The notes: a model not told the origin generated them from the letters alone. Numbered from the stretch's first letter, positions 21,361 to 32,768 are shown. The stretch: DNA of 64,000 nt from Antedon bifida (GCA_963402885.1 OY727103.1:13604085-13668084), one strand, 5' to 3'. Numbers and translations are program-made.

Positions 21361-24300
21361 GTGGAACAAAACTAGGGAGGCCAGTTCAAATCCCGCTAAT
21401 GGGCATTGTCCCGTCAAATACGCCCGGTCAATACTAGATTCCTGAGGGCACTGGAATATCGGGACACCCCTCCCACCCTTTCATTTCACGGTACCCGGAT
21501 AACATCTACTGTTAGTTCTGGAATTATTGCAGCGAATTCCAGGGCCCAGGTGACTCCTCAGGCTGAACAGTCTAATATGAAGGGTAACACTCTCGTGGGT
21601 ACTGCCAGCACCTCATCGGCGTATACCCGGCCGTACACCTTGTCTCTCACAAGCCCCAATACCATAACAGGGGGGTCACACACCAGCAAGGCGGGCATCT
21701 AGAGAGGTACCTTAGAGATGCCATGTTGACTGAAGCAGGGAAGGGACATTTCTACAGCCACAGAAGTCAACCAGGTGGAGGAGAGTGAAGTCAACGCTGC
21801 ATACATATGTTCCGCAACCAGTCATGATGAACCTGCTTCGGCAGTCATCTGGTGGATGTTAGAAGCGTCCCAGGCTGACCTCTCCCACATCGAATTCGCA
21901 CAGCTGTCTTCTCTCGTCATCCAGCATCAAGAAGTCTTTGCTTTGCATCAGTTTGATTTTGGCACTTTCAAAGATATATTGAGCATGCCATAGATACGGA
22001 CAAGGCATCGATACGTTATCTAGAAACATCTGGTTCTCCAAGCTTGATGCCCTATGGGGGTACTGGCAGATCCCAATGAAGGAGGAGGACCAATTTCCTT
22101 TGGCCCTTACACAACGGTGCTTGTGTTTCACCTTTAGACACCCTAAACATCGCTACAAATGTGCTAACTGGGGCTGAGAAGTCCAAGCTGCAGCGATTGT
22201 AGGGTACCGCTGCCTAACTATTTTTATGTTCTTGTATCTCCATAGGTTGATTTCAGCACAACCGATATCCGGTTGACGCAACGACAGGTAGAGGGAAGGT
22301 GGCGCCCCCTGTCCGTAGATGAGCAGGAGGAAACCCGGTGGGGATTGCTCGTTGCTGCACCTACCCCAGCACCAACGGCGGTCATTGAAGAGGTTACCAG
22401 AGTGGAGACTTCTCTCGCATCGGTGACAGAACCACCATCAAGCACCCCAACAGCGGATCCACAACCCCAGCGGAAAAACCTGTGTGTCCCACCATCTTCC
22501 TGCATGCTTCAAGATGCCAGCTGCCCCACAGAAGACACGAACCAAGTTGTGCCTGCTGCGGAAGTATGCTACCGACCTGGTCACCCAACTCAACAACGAT
22601 CGAGAAGGCCATCAGTCCACATATAGGCGGCAGACGACCCTGGACCTGATATTTGACCAACAAGCAGCAATAGGAGGTGAGCCACGGGAGGGGTTTACCC
22701 TCGTGCCACTCAATCACATCCGGCGGCCCTAATCCACTGGCGCTACAGTATATGGTTGAGATGGCCCAGCGAATGGATTTTACCAGGATGAGCCAGCTAG
22801 CCACCGAAACTGAGGCTGAGAATCCGCTCGCCCAGCCACCCGCCGAAACTGAGGACGGGACTTCCCTCCACCAGCCACCAGCCACCCGGCCTAAGAACGC
22901 CGCACGAAACTCGCCAACCAAGAGGAGGCACAGGTCACCGACCTCCTCTAGGCGGGGGACGAAGAAGGCAGTACACACTACACTAGGATCGGTTGACGGC
23001 CATTTCCATCCGGAGCGATTCTTGAGCGACACTGACAGAGACTTTACTAGCTGAGCCAGCTGGATCTCAGACGAAGCCGGTACGACCTGTCGGGGGTGTA
23101 GCTATCTTTTGCGACCCTCCTTCCCTCCTACCCTTCAGCGGAGGAGATCCATCGCCTTCGGTGAGATGGGTATGAGGTGGGGGTCGGGGTGACCCGAAGA
23201 AGAATATATTTCCCGGTCAACTCTCCCGACTGGTGCGCTCCAGCATTCCCTGAGTGCTCAGGGAGGTTGGCCTGGACCACTCTGTTCCAGTAGCCGGACA
23301 GGAGATGTTGCGCTGCCTTCTCGCACAGGGTTTTTCACTACGATATCACCTAGCGATCTGCCTGCACCTGAGAGGCAGTCGTCACAACAATCCAACGGCA
23401 GAGACGTGCAAACAGAACTTCCTGAATATCTTGCAGATAGCACGGATTCCAAGGGGTGTCGATAACTTGCCAACGCAGGTAACGAAGTCCATACTATAGT
23501 CACCACCAGGTAGGCTTACTTCATCAAGGCTTCTAGGAATGGATGACGAGTTGGGAGCAGGAACGCTAGTAGACCAAACCCAGTACCGTCACATCAACCG
23601 ATTCAGTTCAAAACCAGTTTAAGGTAAATTTTACATTAATTTATATTCTATCCACTCTACCATTTTCATATGAAGATATTGTGGAACCACGTCTGGTCAC
23701 AAGTTCAATATTGAATATCGAAACGTGGCAGGCTATAAGCACTTGACCTTTGACAAGATCACCTAAAATTTATAAATTTAAACTTACGATACTTATTATT
23801 GTATATTCAGGAATAGCCGCTCCATAATCTCCAGGACGCTGAGCAAGACCCAGAAAAATGGCCGGGAGAGGTCGACCATTCCGGCGGCCTACTAGAATTT
23901 TAAGTTGTTTTTTATTTTTTGTGTGGTGCACTTGTTTCGTTTATCATTAGCATTAACCAGAAATGATCTTGTTTTTGTTTTCCAGCATAACCACCTGAGC
24001 ACCAGCCCTGGCCCTACTAAAATCGGGGGAAGTGTAGTGAAATACCCCTCCGCAAAATGGTTCAGTCTACCGAGTGACCCAAGGTCATGTGCGTCATCCT
24101 AAAGAGATTAGTGGTCTCTTTAGGTTAATGAACGGATCAAGTACGCACAGAATAATAGACACCACGGACCGGAATAGGAACTGTGTGTTTACCATGCATT
24201 ATACGAGATACCGAAAGATTGTAGTATTAGCCACTGGGCAATGAATCCGAAGAAGGCAAGCCCAGTTCAAAAGGTGAGCTACACTTCTTTCTGCTAGTCT
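21361..24300 (+). mobile_element. GC-rich island with decayed Ty3/Gypsy pol fragments
   Basis: Base composition rises sharply against the AT-rich surroundings. At 22022-22135 the plus strand reads NIWFSKLDALWGYWQIPMKE, the beginning of a Ty3 reverse transcriptase palm. About 120 bp before it, LSSLVIQHQEVFALHQFDFG resembles the protease-RT linker. The RT is frameshifted and cut short. Several overlapping open frames at 22273-23054 are proline/threonine/alanine-rich and not recognised (possibly gag remains). The exact ends are unclear; the right border near 24300 is where AT-rich SPT6 intron-like sequence resumes. Confidence 0.5.
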
Positions 24301-24508
24301 TGTTTGTACTCTCGGCCGTTTTACAACAGGCCATAAAGAGGACAGCATAAAGAAAGCTAACTTATCAAGTGAGTAATTAACTTGTTTAAACCTGGTGATT
24401 AGTTTAATTGAAAGTTTAATTGAATAGCAAGATATTTATTCCCATCATTATTCGTCTCATGTTGCAGGATTTATTAGTTAAAGAAACACTTCTAAAACAA
24501 TTTACCAG

Positions 24509-25539
24509 GAATTTATTTACCGTGTGAATGAGCTTGGAGTGGATATAAATCGTGCTCTTGAGCATCCTCACACACAGTCATTGATGAAGTTTGTGTGCGG
24601 ACTGGGCCCAAGTAAAGCAGGCACAAATAATATTAAGGTATGCCTACCTAAAGAAAAATACATGTATTCTCTATAAAATATTTGGTTGTTGAATTATATC
24701 TACTCCTATTATGCTAAATATTATTTTATATTTATTTTATTTACTGTTTTAATTTGACAGACATTAAAACAAGAAAACCAAAGGCTTGAGAACCGGACAC
24801 AGCTTGTGACAACTTGCAATTTGGGTCCCAAAGTATTTATAAATTGTGCTGGTTTTATTAAGATTGATACAGCAAAGATAGGAGAAAGGTAAACATTCAA
24901 CATAGCTACTTTTATATCAGTTAATCAGGGGATATGGTCATCACCTGTGATGTTAATCCCCCCTGTTGTCGCTGTTTTATGCCAATAAAATGTATAAATG
25001 AAATGCAATATTCAAGCAATAATGCAAAAAAAAATTAATAAATGGAACCTCTTATTAATGTTTACAGTACTGAGGTGTATGTGGAGGTACTCAACAGTAC
25101 ACATGCACACCTGGAGAAATACGATTGGGCACATAAGATGGCAGTAGACGCTTTAGAGCATGATGAGTCAGCTGTGGACGCTAATCCTGCCGATGCTTTG
25201 AATGAAATTCTTGATAATCCTGATAAGCTAAGATTCAGATTTGGACGTTTTTGCAGACGAGTTAAAAAGACAGGTAACAAACATAATGTTTATTACAGTT
25301 GTAGTCTAGACTTTGTAGCATGGATGGAAACTCGCCTACTATAAAGTTATTCTTTCTACCATATGTCACATATATTTCATTTGTTTTGTTTTACTAGAAC
25401 TATGGAAGCAAAAGAATTACTTTGTATGATACCCGTGCAGATTTAAACATTCAATACAAGGATTTGTGATCTTTATTCCAAGAAGTGACCAAGCGATTCC
25501 AGATGTTGACCAAAGAAACATCGGCCACATTTTATATTG
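24509..25539 (+). pseudogene. SUPT6H: SPT6 fragment C: four consecutive exons with two inactivating lesions
   Basis: Exons 24509-24637 ([20 protein letters not shown]...), 24761-24888 ([20 protein letters not shown]...), 25068-25273 ([19 protein letters not shown]...) and 25398-25539 (KRITLYDTRADLNIQYKDL) have good GT/AG sites and correct phases. They cover the helix-hairpin-helix/YqgF-to-S1 linker part of SPT6. A 2-bp deletion in the third exon (before LDLD) shifts the frame, and an in-frame TGA replaces the codon after YKDL in the fourth. Both make this copy unable to encode the protein. Introns are retained. Confidence 0.85.
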
Positions 25540-25818
25540 GTAAGCTACAGTGAAAAATCTATATGTTAATGCTACTAAATTTGTTGCATAATTTTACGTA
25601 TCTCCTACCAAAACCGCTGAATGATACATGCTCACATTTGTCAAACTCGTGTTTCTTGATGGGTGGTACACGATAGGCTATATCCTGAATTTTGAGGATA
25701 AACACTAAAACAGACAAATAACACTTAACAGTAATTTGACGTCTCAGCAGCCATTTTTCGCCAGTTATGTCACATATCTGTAATATTGTAATAGCGCCGC
25801 CTAAAGTGGAAAAAACGG

Positions 25819-27885
25819 GTTATCTATGAACCTGAGTCCGTGTAACTTCATTTCAATGGCGACGAAGGAAAATCAATAATAAAATACAATTCGCTGCTAC
25901 ACAATAGATGAACATTGCTTCAATAGATCGATCGTATAATATACAGCAGAGATGGCGACGAATCCATTAATGCGCCTTCCATCCAGATGCAGACAAATCG
26001 TCGGTAGGGCCTAGATGAGTTAAATGGTTGGCACGGCTAGAAAACTACCTAGTCTCCATGAATATCAATGCAGATCAAAGAAAATTGTCGTTGCTCTTGC
26101 ACTATGCTGGAGAGCGGGTACATGATATCTATGACACTATGAAAGATAATGATGACAATTACCAAGTAGTAAAACAAAAACTGAGTGAGAACTTTGAACC
26201 AAAGAAAAACATTCAGTATGAAATATTTAGATTCAGAGAAGCTAAACAGAACCCTGGTGAAAATCTGGACACGTACGCAACCAGGTTGAGGGCATTAGCT
26301 AAATATTGTGAATTTGGTAACACCAATATAGAAATACAAAGCCAAATAATACAAAGTTGCCTGTCAGGGAGATTACGCCGAGTATTCAGAGACACAAATA
26401 TGACACTAGACTAACTATTAGATATGGGAATAGTATTAGAAATGAAAGGCAAAAAGTGTTGAGAAAGTGACCAACAAGGCTGATGAAGTGAATGTGGTGA
26501 AACATAAACATAAATCTCACTACGAGAACAAGAAGGAGACTGGTACAAAATGCAGAAATTGTGGAGGCAATTTTCCACATAAAAATGGGAAAACCTCATG
26601 CACAGCATTTTAAGAACATGCTACAAGCGTGAAAAGAATAACCACTTTTCCAGTGTGTGTCGACAAACAAAACAAATAAAAAAAGAGTTGACATAAATGA
26701 TACAGATGGTCTACCAACAATTGGCATCACTTTGCATATAGATGGAAGAAATATCAACCTAATGACAGTGCTAGAGCCTCAGTAAATTTAATAGATGAAA
26801 CCACATACAAGGCAATGAAATACCAAACGAAGCTCCAGAAAAGCTCAGCTAAAATCCATCCATATGGTACAAAGGCGACTATTCCTATACTGGGAGAATT
26901 CACAGCAAACACTAAAAGCAACAAGAAGATAGGAGTTGCTATATTCTATGTTGTCAAAGGCGATACAGGATGTCTACTTAGTTACAAAATGGCAAGAGAA
27001 CCTAATTCAAACATGATAATCAATGACCAACACACCCCAAATAAGGAAGAAAACACAAGGATCGTTGATGAATACCCAGAAGTGTTTGGTGGCATTGGCA
27101 AACGAAAGAACTACCAAGTTCAGCTACACATTGATGAAAAGTATCCAACCACAGAAACAAGCACACAGACTGATTCCATTTAAGAAAGAAAGTTGAAAAC
27201 GAATTAAAGATGCTAGAAGAACAAGATATAATGAGAAAGTACCAGAAGAACCAACACCATGTGTGTCACAACTCGTAATTATCCCAAAGGTTAGGCATCG
27301 ACATGAGACAGGCTAACGAAGCGATTCAGAGGGAAAGACCTCAATGATTGATGCGTTTCATGCGCACATTAAAAAAGGCCATAGCAACAACAAGAGAAGA
27401 CGGACTACCATGGGAGCAAGGACTGTGCATATTCCTGATGAGTAAAATACTATTTGGTACACAATTTAAGACAAAACTACCATACCAAGCAAAATACTGG
27501 TAGATCCCCAAGAACACCAGCAAGAAGAATCAATAAGCGATAAAGATGACAAATTAAAAGAAAAGATGAAAATGTATTCAGACAAAAACCTACATACAAC
27601 AACTACTAGAAACATGCAGATGGAAGATGTTGTACTAGTTTACAACTCCATATGAGAACCAACCTTACACAATAATAAAAACCAAAGGATCCATAATAAC
27701 AACAAGAAGAGGAGATGGTTAAATCATAACCAGAAATTCATCACAATTCATACCAACCAAAGCAACAACCAACAGTGAAGAAGATAATTCAGATATGTTA
27801 GATGATGACATCAATAACCTACCCACTCATGTAGAGTTGAATAAACATGTTATCTACGAACGTGAGTCCGTGTAACTTCATTTCA
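25819..27885 (+). mobile_element. Internally deleted Ty3/Gypsy (Mag-like) element
   Basis: The same 37-bp sequence begins and ends the element (25819-25855 and 27849-27885, 35 of 37 identical). Directly after the first copy lies TGGCGACGAAGG (25857-25868), one base different from the tRNA-Ser primer site of the element at the left edge. The order is then gag, a zinc knuckle (CRNCGG...), protease remnant DSARASVNLIDE, and a trace of RT (DMRQANEAIQRER near 27298). It jumps at about 27340 to sequence that resembles the end of pol. RT core, RNase H and integrase are missing. Confidence 0.75.
26028..26414 (+). pseudogene. Gag fragment of the deleted Ty3 element
   Basis: A 128-codon frame (NYLVSMNINADQRKLSLLLH, ETLDTYATRL-like RFREAKQNPGENLDTYATRL) is a Retrotrans_gag-type capsid domain similar in layout to the gag at 3534. 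It ends at TAA after NMTLD, but the same frame continues afterwards (LLDMGIVLEMKGKK), so the stop is a mutation. Confidence 0.7.
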
Positions 27886-28610
27886 GTATCAACTTCCTCT
27901 GTTGTCTACCACAATGGCCGGATCTGCAAATACCATGCCGAGCCGCCAAATTAAAAGAGAGTTTAGTCTCAGCAGCCAGCCAACCGTCTTGACTGATCGC
28001 ATAGTTGGAGTTTTAATTAATTACACGTATTCCTAGAACATAATGTATTTCGTAAATCACGGTTACCTCTTGTTTTATTTCAAGTTCGTAAGCAGCTGTA
28101 GTTTTATTATTCCAATACTTTACATCTTTCTATAAATTACCAATTCATATTTTATCATTGCAATGTTTTAAACTGCTGCCTGATTGAAAAAAGTTCAATG
28201 TGCATGTCCATCTCATGTACATGCATGTTGTAACTTTCTGATGTGCACCCTAGATTAATATTCACACACCACAATTTTTCTTTAGGGTCTTTTATTTTGG
28301 TAACGTCTTACGTAAATTCACAATAAAGTTCCATATCCAGTATTGCTTTAAATTTTGAGCTTACTGATATTTCAAAGTAAAGGAATACTTCATGTATAAC
28401 AAAATCAATGGCCGTAGCAAATGAGGCCATAAAGAAAGCTTAACCAATCCAGTGAGTTTACAGTTTGCAATGAAGTGGTTGCTTGTTTAATGTATAATGT
28501 ATTGTTTTTGTATCGCGATACTACGAGAGGCTTTGTTTTGCTATATCTCTGATGGAAGGGTGTTAAATATACACCATTGTTACCAGCTATCAAAAGAGAA
28601 CATTGCTAGT
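27886..28610. other. Interval with no supported gene
   Basis: No coding frame. Around 28420-28460 a short stretch (CATAAAGAAAGCTTAACC) resembles sequence at 24345-24365 next to SPT6 fragment C, hinting that flanking DNA was copied together with fragment D further right. Confidence 0.4.
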
Positions 28611-28616
28611 ATAGAA

Positions 28617-29330
28617 ATAATAATAATAAATGAAAACTTGTATAGCGCCGGTGTCCCCCACCCATGTGGAGCTCATGGCGCTTTGGGAATTAGCAACGTG
28701 CGAGTACATCAGCGAATAGCGATGTCTTCAGGTTGGTCTTGAAACTGTTCAGACTAGTGAAGCATTTAACTGTTGCTGGTAAACTGTTCCATACACTTGG
28801 GGCTGCAACATAAAAAGATCTCTGACCCCACTGATTTTTGGCTCTACGCTCTTGAAGATCTCTTTTAGAAGTTACAAATGAGTGTACAATCAATTCAGCT
28901 GTTTTCTTAAGATTAATGCGAATATGACCAAGGTTCCTGATTGATATGCATGCTGCTTTAGATACAGTTATTTGTAGTGAGATTACTATCCAGCATGATT
29001 CCCAAATTCCAGACCACCGATGAGGGAGCGATATTAGAGTTTCAGATTCTAATATGCGTGACGTTGATTTTGGATATGTTACATTTAGTCCCGACGATGA
29101 TAAACTCGGTCTTTCCATCATTCAACTTTAGGTAATTTGTTGTCATCCAATTGCGAACATCTTCTATACAGGCTTCCAACTTACTGATTGCTGGAGCAAC
29201 ATCCCTCTGCACTGGATTTACTGACACATAAATCTGTGTATCATCTGCATCATCTGCATAGATATGGAAATGTAGAATGTGTTTGCGAATAATGTCTAGT
29301 GTATAAATGGACAAATTCTGTTACACCCGA
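28617..29330 (-). mobile_element. L2/CR1-like LINE, 5'-truncated 3' end with (ATT)n tail
   Basis: On the minus strand the RT catalytic region reads HIYADDADDTQIYVS, then KLNDGKTEFIIVG, a long decayed stretch, and finally SVWNSLPATVKCFTSLNSFK, the usual C-terminus. The element ends in GCGCTATACAAGTTTTC and an ATT microsatellite (28617-28632), typical of L2/CR1-type 3' tails. At least one frame change lies near 29050. The catalytic ADD is tandemly duplicated by 9 bp at 29241-29258. Confidence 0.75.
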
Positions 29331-29565
29331 GTAGCCCTGCCTGCAGGCCTTGGCTAGGCACAGAGCCTAGCGATTAATATTAATAAAAATGCTTTGTTTC
29401 CATTTTGTTATAGGGGAGTCGATGGTCGACCAAATTTCTCACATGATAAAAACAACGCAAATCAAACAGGTTGATACTTGTCTGGCAATTGATAACATTG
29501 TTGTTTATAAACATATGCTAAATATGATTTTATATTTATTTTATTTACTGTTTTAATTGACATTG

Positions 29566-29745
29566 AAACAAGAAAACCAAATGCTTGAGAACCGGACCTT
29601 GACAACTGATGTATATGTGGAGGTACACCCGGAGAAGGCACGTAAGATGGCCTGCCGATGCTTTGAATGCTAATCCTGCCGATGCTTTGAATGCTAATCT
29701 TGCCAATGCTTTGAATGCTAATCCTGCCGATGCTTTCAATATTAT
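29566..29745 (+). pseudogene. SUPT6H: SPT6 fragment D: fused exon remnants with a 24-bp tandem expansion
   Basis: Sequence matching exon 24761 (TTGAAACAAGAAAACCAAA, GAGAACCGGAC) is joined to pieces of exon 25068 (GTATATGTGGAGGTAC, GGCACGTAAGATGGC). The stretch corresponding to ANPADALN is then repeated four times as a 24-bp unit from 29651. Upstream intron sequence is the same as before 24761, though the acceptor AG is lost (TTGACATTG against TTGACAGACATTA). Confidence 0.75.
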
Positions 29746-29975
29746 AAATTAATTTAGAAAGAAATATAAACGAACCAATTGTACCAATATTTTATCATAT
29801 AAATTGTTCTTGATTGTATTGCGCAATAGATATGAGGTTAATATGAATAAAAGTAGTGGTGAATGCCACAAAAGAGGGAAAAAAAGAATTATTTTGTATA
29901 TCAGTACCTAAATCAGGCTACTTACATGCAGGCTATTAGAGCGTGGGGTATGTGGATGTCCAAGTACAAGTGGAA

Positions 29976-30090
29976 AGGTTAAAGGTCAAAGTTCAAAGGT
30001 CAGAGTTGAAAGTTCAAAGGTTAATACATAACATTTGACCTTTAACCTATGAACTTTGACCTTTAACCTATGAACTTTGACCTCTGACAT
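29976..30090. promoter_or_regulatory. Palindromic cluster of nuclear-receptor half sites, three perfect DR1 elements
   Basis: AGGTCAAAGTTCA, a direct repeat with one-base spacing of the HNF4/RXR type, occurs at 29983-29995 on the plus strand and at 30050-30062 and 30071-30083 on the minus strand. Further AGGTCA-like half sites lie between them. The two sides form an imperfect inverted repeat centred near 30028. No gene with a visible promoter lies adjacent, so a regulatory role is only possible; it may be the palindromic arm of a repeat element. Confidence 0.45.
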
Positions 30091-30799
30091 TTAACACTTC
30101 TACTTGGAAGCAGGTTACTTGTTTATTTATGCTATATATGATTATATAGCAGTCATGTCAACAAATAAAAGGGTCGAAATTTAGGCATTTTACTCTTTTT
30201 TTATTAAACATAATGCTAGTTGTTGGCCGTCCAATATGGACGGGTACCATCTTTTACAGTACAATGCAGTATATACGCAAAAGTAATTGATTAATATTTG
30301 TTTATATGTCCGTTATTTTGAGTTTCTTGTAAAAGCATCCAAAGTATATTAACATCAGCTCTGATCGGAGAACAGCGACTTAGTTGAAGTCTTTATTTGT
30401 GGTCGTTTGTCTTTAAGATGAAAAACAATGTATGCTTCCTGGTGGCGTAAGAAAGTAAATATGATTGCAGCTTCATCCTCCTTGTTTGTACCTCCTTGTA
30501 GGCCTACACCCCTGAAAAGAAATGACACAAAACGAACAATTAAAAATCCACAAAATAAAAACATAATGTCTTAAGCATCAAGTACTTCACAATATTTTAT
30601 ATAAACAAGCACGAACGTGCGATACTCGGGGATGTAACGTCACATACACATCATAACCTAGCTACCAAATACAGATATATTCCGAAAAGTTACGTCACAT
30701 AACAGGAAATGGCATAATTACGGTAAATTATGAAATCTTATGAAAGTTAAATGTTAAAATGTATTATTACTGGTCCTCAAGTTTAACTGGAAACTGAGG
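30091..30799. other. Interval with no supported gene
   Basis: AT-rich. A 69-codon minus-strand frame (30355-30564) has no recognisable feature. Confidence 0.4.
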
Positions 30800-31209
30800 A
30801 AATTCGGATTAGATTAGGATTAGGCCCTCCATGGACCCACGGCAGCCAGCAGTGCAGCGCCTACCAGATCAGCACACCGGGAGACGATCCCCTACTCTTT
30901 TCGAATAGTGTATCAAGTTCTTTAACGTGCACTGTTAAGTACACGGGACCAACGGCTTTACATCCCATCCGAGGCAATGAGAGTAAAGCATCTTTCCTAA
31001 GGATGCAATTAGTATGGTACAGATAACCTCAAACCCATGCCTATCACATGCTAGTCCGATATTACCATTACACCATCACTCTCTGGTGTATATACAGCAC
31101 CCGCCGATATTTCTAGACGGTCTCCCATCCAGAACGCAACCGGGCCCAACGTTGCTTAACTTCGGTGATCTGACGAGAACCGGTGTTTCAACGCAGTATG
31201 GCCGTATAT
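30800..31209 (-). mobile_element. SINE with chimeric 5S rRNA and tRNA-related head
   Basis: On the minus strand the element starts with a 120-nt 5S rRNA-like head (31090-31209). Directly after it comes a tRNA-like part (31020-31080) with an A-box-like TGGTGTAATGG and a B-box-like GGGTTTGAGG. A ~200-bp body (GGTCCCGTGTAC, GCACGTTAAAGAAC) follows, ending in TAATCC-rich sequence near 30810. This order, 5S then tRNA then conserved body, is the architecture described for AmnSINE1 and other Deu-domain SINEs. Whether the body is the Deu domain I cannot confirm from memory. Confidence 0.6.
31090..31209 (-). rRNA. 5S rRNA-like sequence (SINE head or pseudogene)
   Basis: Exactly 120 nt align end to end with animal 5S rRNA: ACGGCCATAC, TCTCGTCAGATCACCGAAGT, TTAAGCAACG, GGGCCCGGTT, TGGATGGGAGACCGTCT and GGGTGCTGTA. 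Differences at both ends (ATATACGGC for GTCTACGGC) and in the first helix argue against a working ribosomal gene. The internal promoter A-box and C-box regions are largely kept. Confidence 0.7.
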
Positions 31210-31235
31210 TTTGCTATTTCCGGGAGCAGAAGTGA

Positions 31236-31975
31236 CGTCATAAATACTGTTTACTGTATATATTCTTATTCTCCAAGTCAAGACCTTTGAAATGACACCA
31301 AACACGGCTATATTACGATGACATCGTTTGGCACCAAGGTACCATCTTCGAGACCATCTTTGAAATTTAAAAATCCATTATAAATCGCACTTTTTTCAAT
31401 TGGTACGTTTAAGACGTCATAATTCTGCATCCGGTTGAAGTACGAAAATGTTCTCTCTATAGCTTTGTTCACCTATTACCCTAGTATATGCATGCCATGT
31501 TTCAGAGCCGTCAGACGACGCGTAAAGAACTAGTAGGAGTTTAAAGTTGGCTCAATAGTGTCCGGATGGAAGAAGAAGAAGAGAAGATGAGCGAGTCCTA
31601 GACTCGGGTACCCCGAGTAAAAATCAGAATTACAAGCCACTCTTAGCCGAATCGTCCTGTCACACCTGGGTAGAATAATCCCACATTAATAGCTATTGGA
31701 TTGCCTATATGTAGCAGCTTGAGAAGCCTAGTGTTATCGGAGGGGAGGAAGTGGAGTCAATTTGGTGTAAAATGTATGTCCATATGACTGTCCGTTAACA
31801 AGTTATGAATTTACTTGGCCACTGAAAGTAATATGGTCACTGCACTGTGTTATTTAGCTACGCTAACCCACTTAGCTTTACTATAATGGTTCAAATAAAT
31901 GTGATCTTTTGTGTTGAATAATAATTTGTATGTTTCTTTTAAATGTCATCTTAATTTCTGATTATAGCGTAGCGC
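31236..31975. other. Interval with no supported gene
   Basis: No open frame of note and no recognised repeat. Confidence 0.4.
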
Positions 31976-31989
31976 TTTATGTCAAATCT

Positions 31990-32545
31990 AATCTTTTACA
32001 TTAATGGATGACTTAAATAAAATTACTGACACCACCGAAAGCATTGTAATTGAAATTAACTATGGAAAAGACACGATTATATGTGGCGTGCACGAATGCA
32101 ATAATAAAAAGAAACAAAGCTACTTTTTGGGCGATTACAACATTGATATTATCTCTTATAACTCTATTAATGTCCAATCCCATGTTGATACAATGCTCTC
32201 TGAATCGGTCATCCCTATCATGAACATGCCAACCCGCATAACAGAGGAAACAGCATCAATCATACAAATATTATAAAGAGGACTTTAAAATAAGAAGAAT
32301 AATATGAGAAAAACTTGGAGAAAATCATTTAATAGTCCCATGACAAAAAAACGGCTGAAATGGCAAGTCAGGGACATTAAATACATTGGAAATAGGGTAT
32401 CTAATTTAATGTTTGTCAGCCAGTCTCTGATCTTGACGTCATGAAATATTTAAATGATCTCAATTCCAATAAATCAAGTGGATATGATGTTATTGAAGCA
32501 AAGTATTTGAAAAGTAATTGTGATATATTTTTCCAAAATAAATTA
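31990..32545 (+). mobile_element. LINE fragment: endonuclease C-terminus and RT lead-in
   Basis: A 90-codon frame (32004-32276) carries YFLGDYNIDIISYN, the GD.N motif of the apurinic-type endonuclease, and MNMPTRITEETAS, the typical PTRIT region. About 160 bp later DVMKYLNDLNSNKSSGYDVI resembles the NKS-SG-DGI stretch just before the RT domain. The copy is frameshifted and cut off after this point. Confidence 0.65.
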
Positions 32546-32768
32546 AAGTTAAGCAAAACTATACCGGTGCTAAACAATTCTGGGGCGGATTGCTATGAGC
32601 GGTCTTAGCGCTTAGCCGGCTACATTTCGTGACGTAGCAAGTAGTCTTTATTATAGACCATTGCTATACCGCAGTCTAACCTGTAAGCGGTCTTTAAAAT
32701 TAAAGCCTACTCGATGGCATCTTAAAACAGTCCTAAACCTCTCTTTTTGTTCCTTATACTTATTAATA

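Noticed and set aside
22394-23032. 212-codon minus-strand frame in the GC-rich island
   Set aside because: High GC lowers stop frequency on all frames; no domain recognised and a competing set of plus-strand frames exists.
31090-31209. Functional 5S rRNA gene
   Set aside because: Changes at both ends and in helix I, single copy here and a tRNA-like SINE body directly following point to a SINE head.
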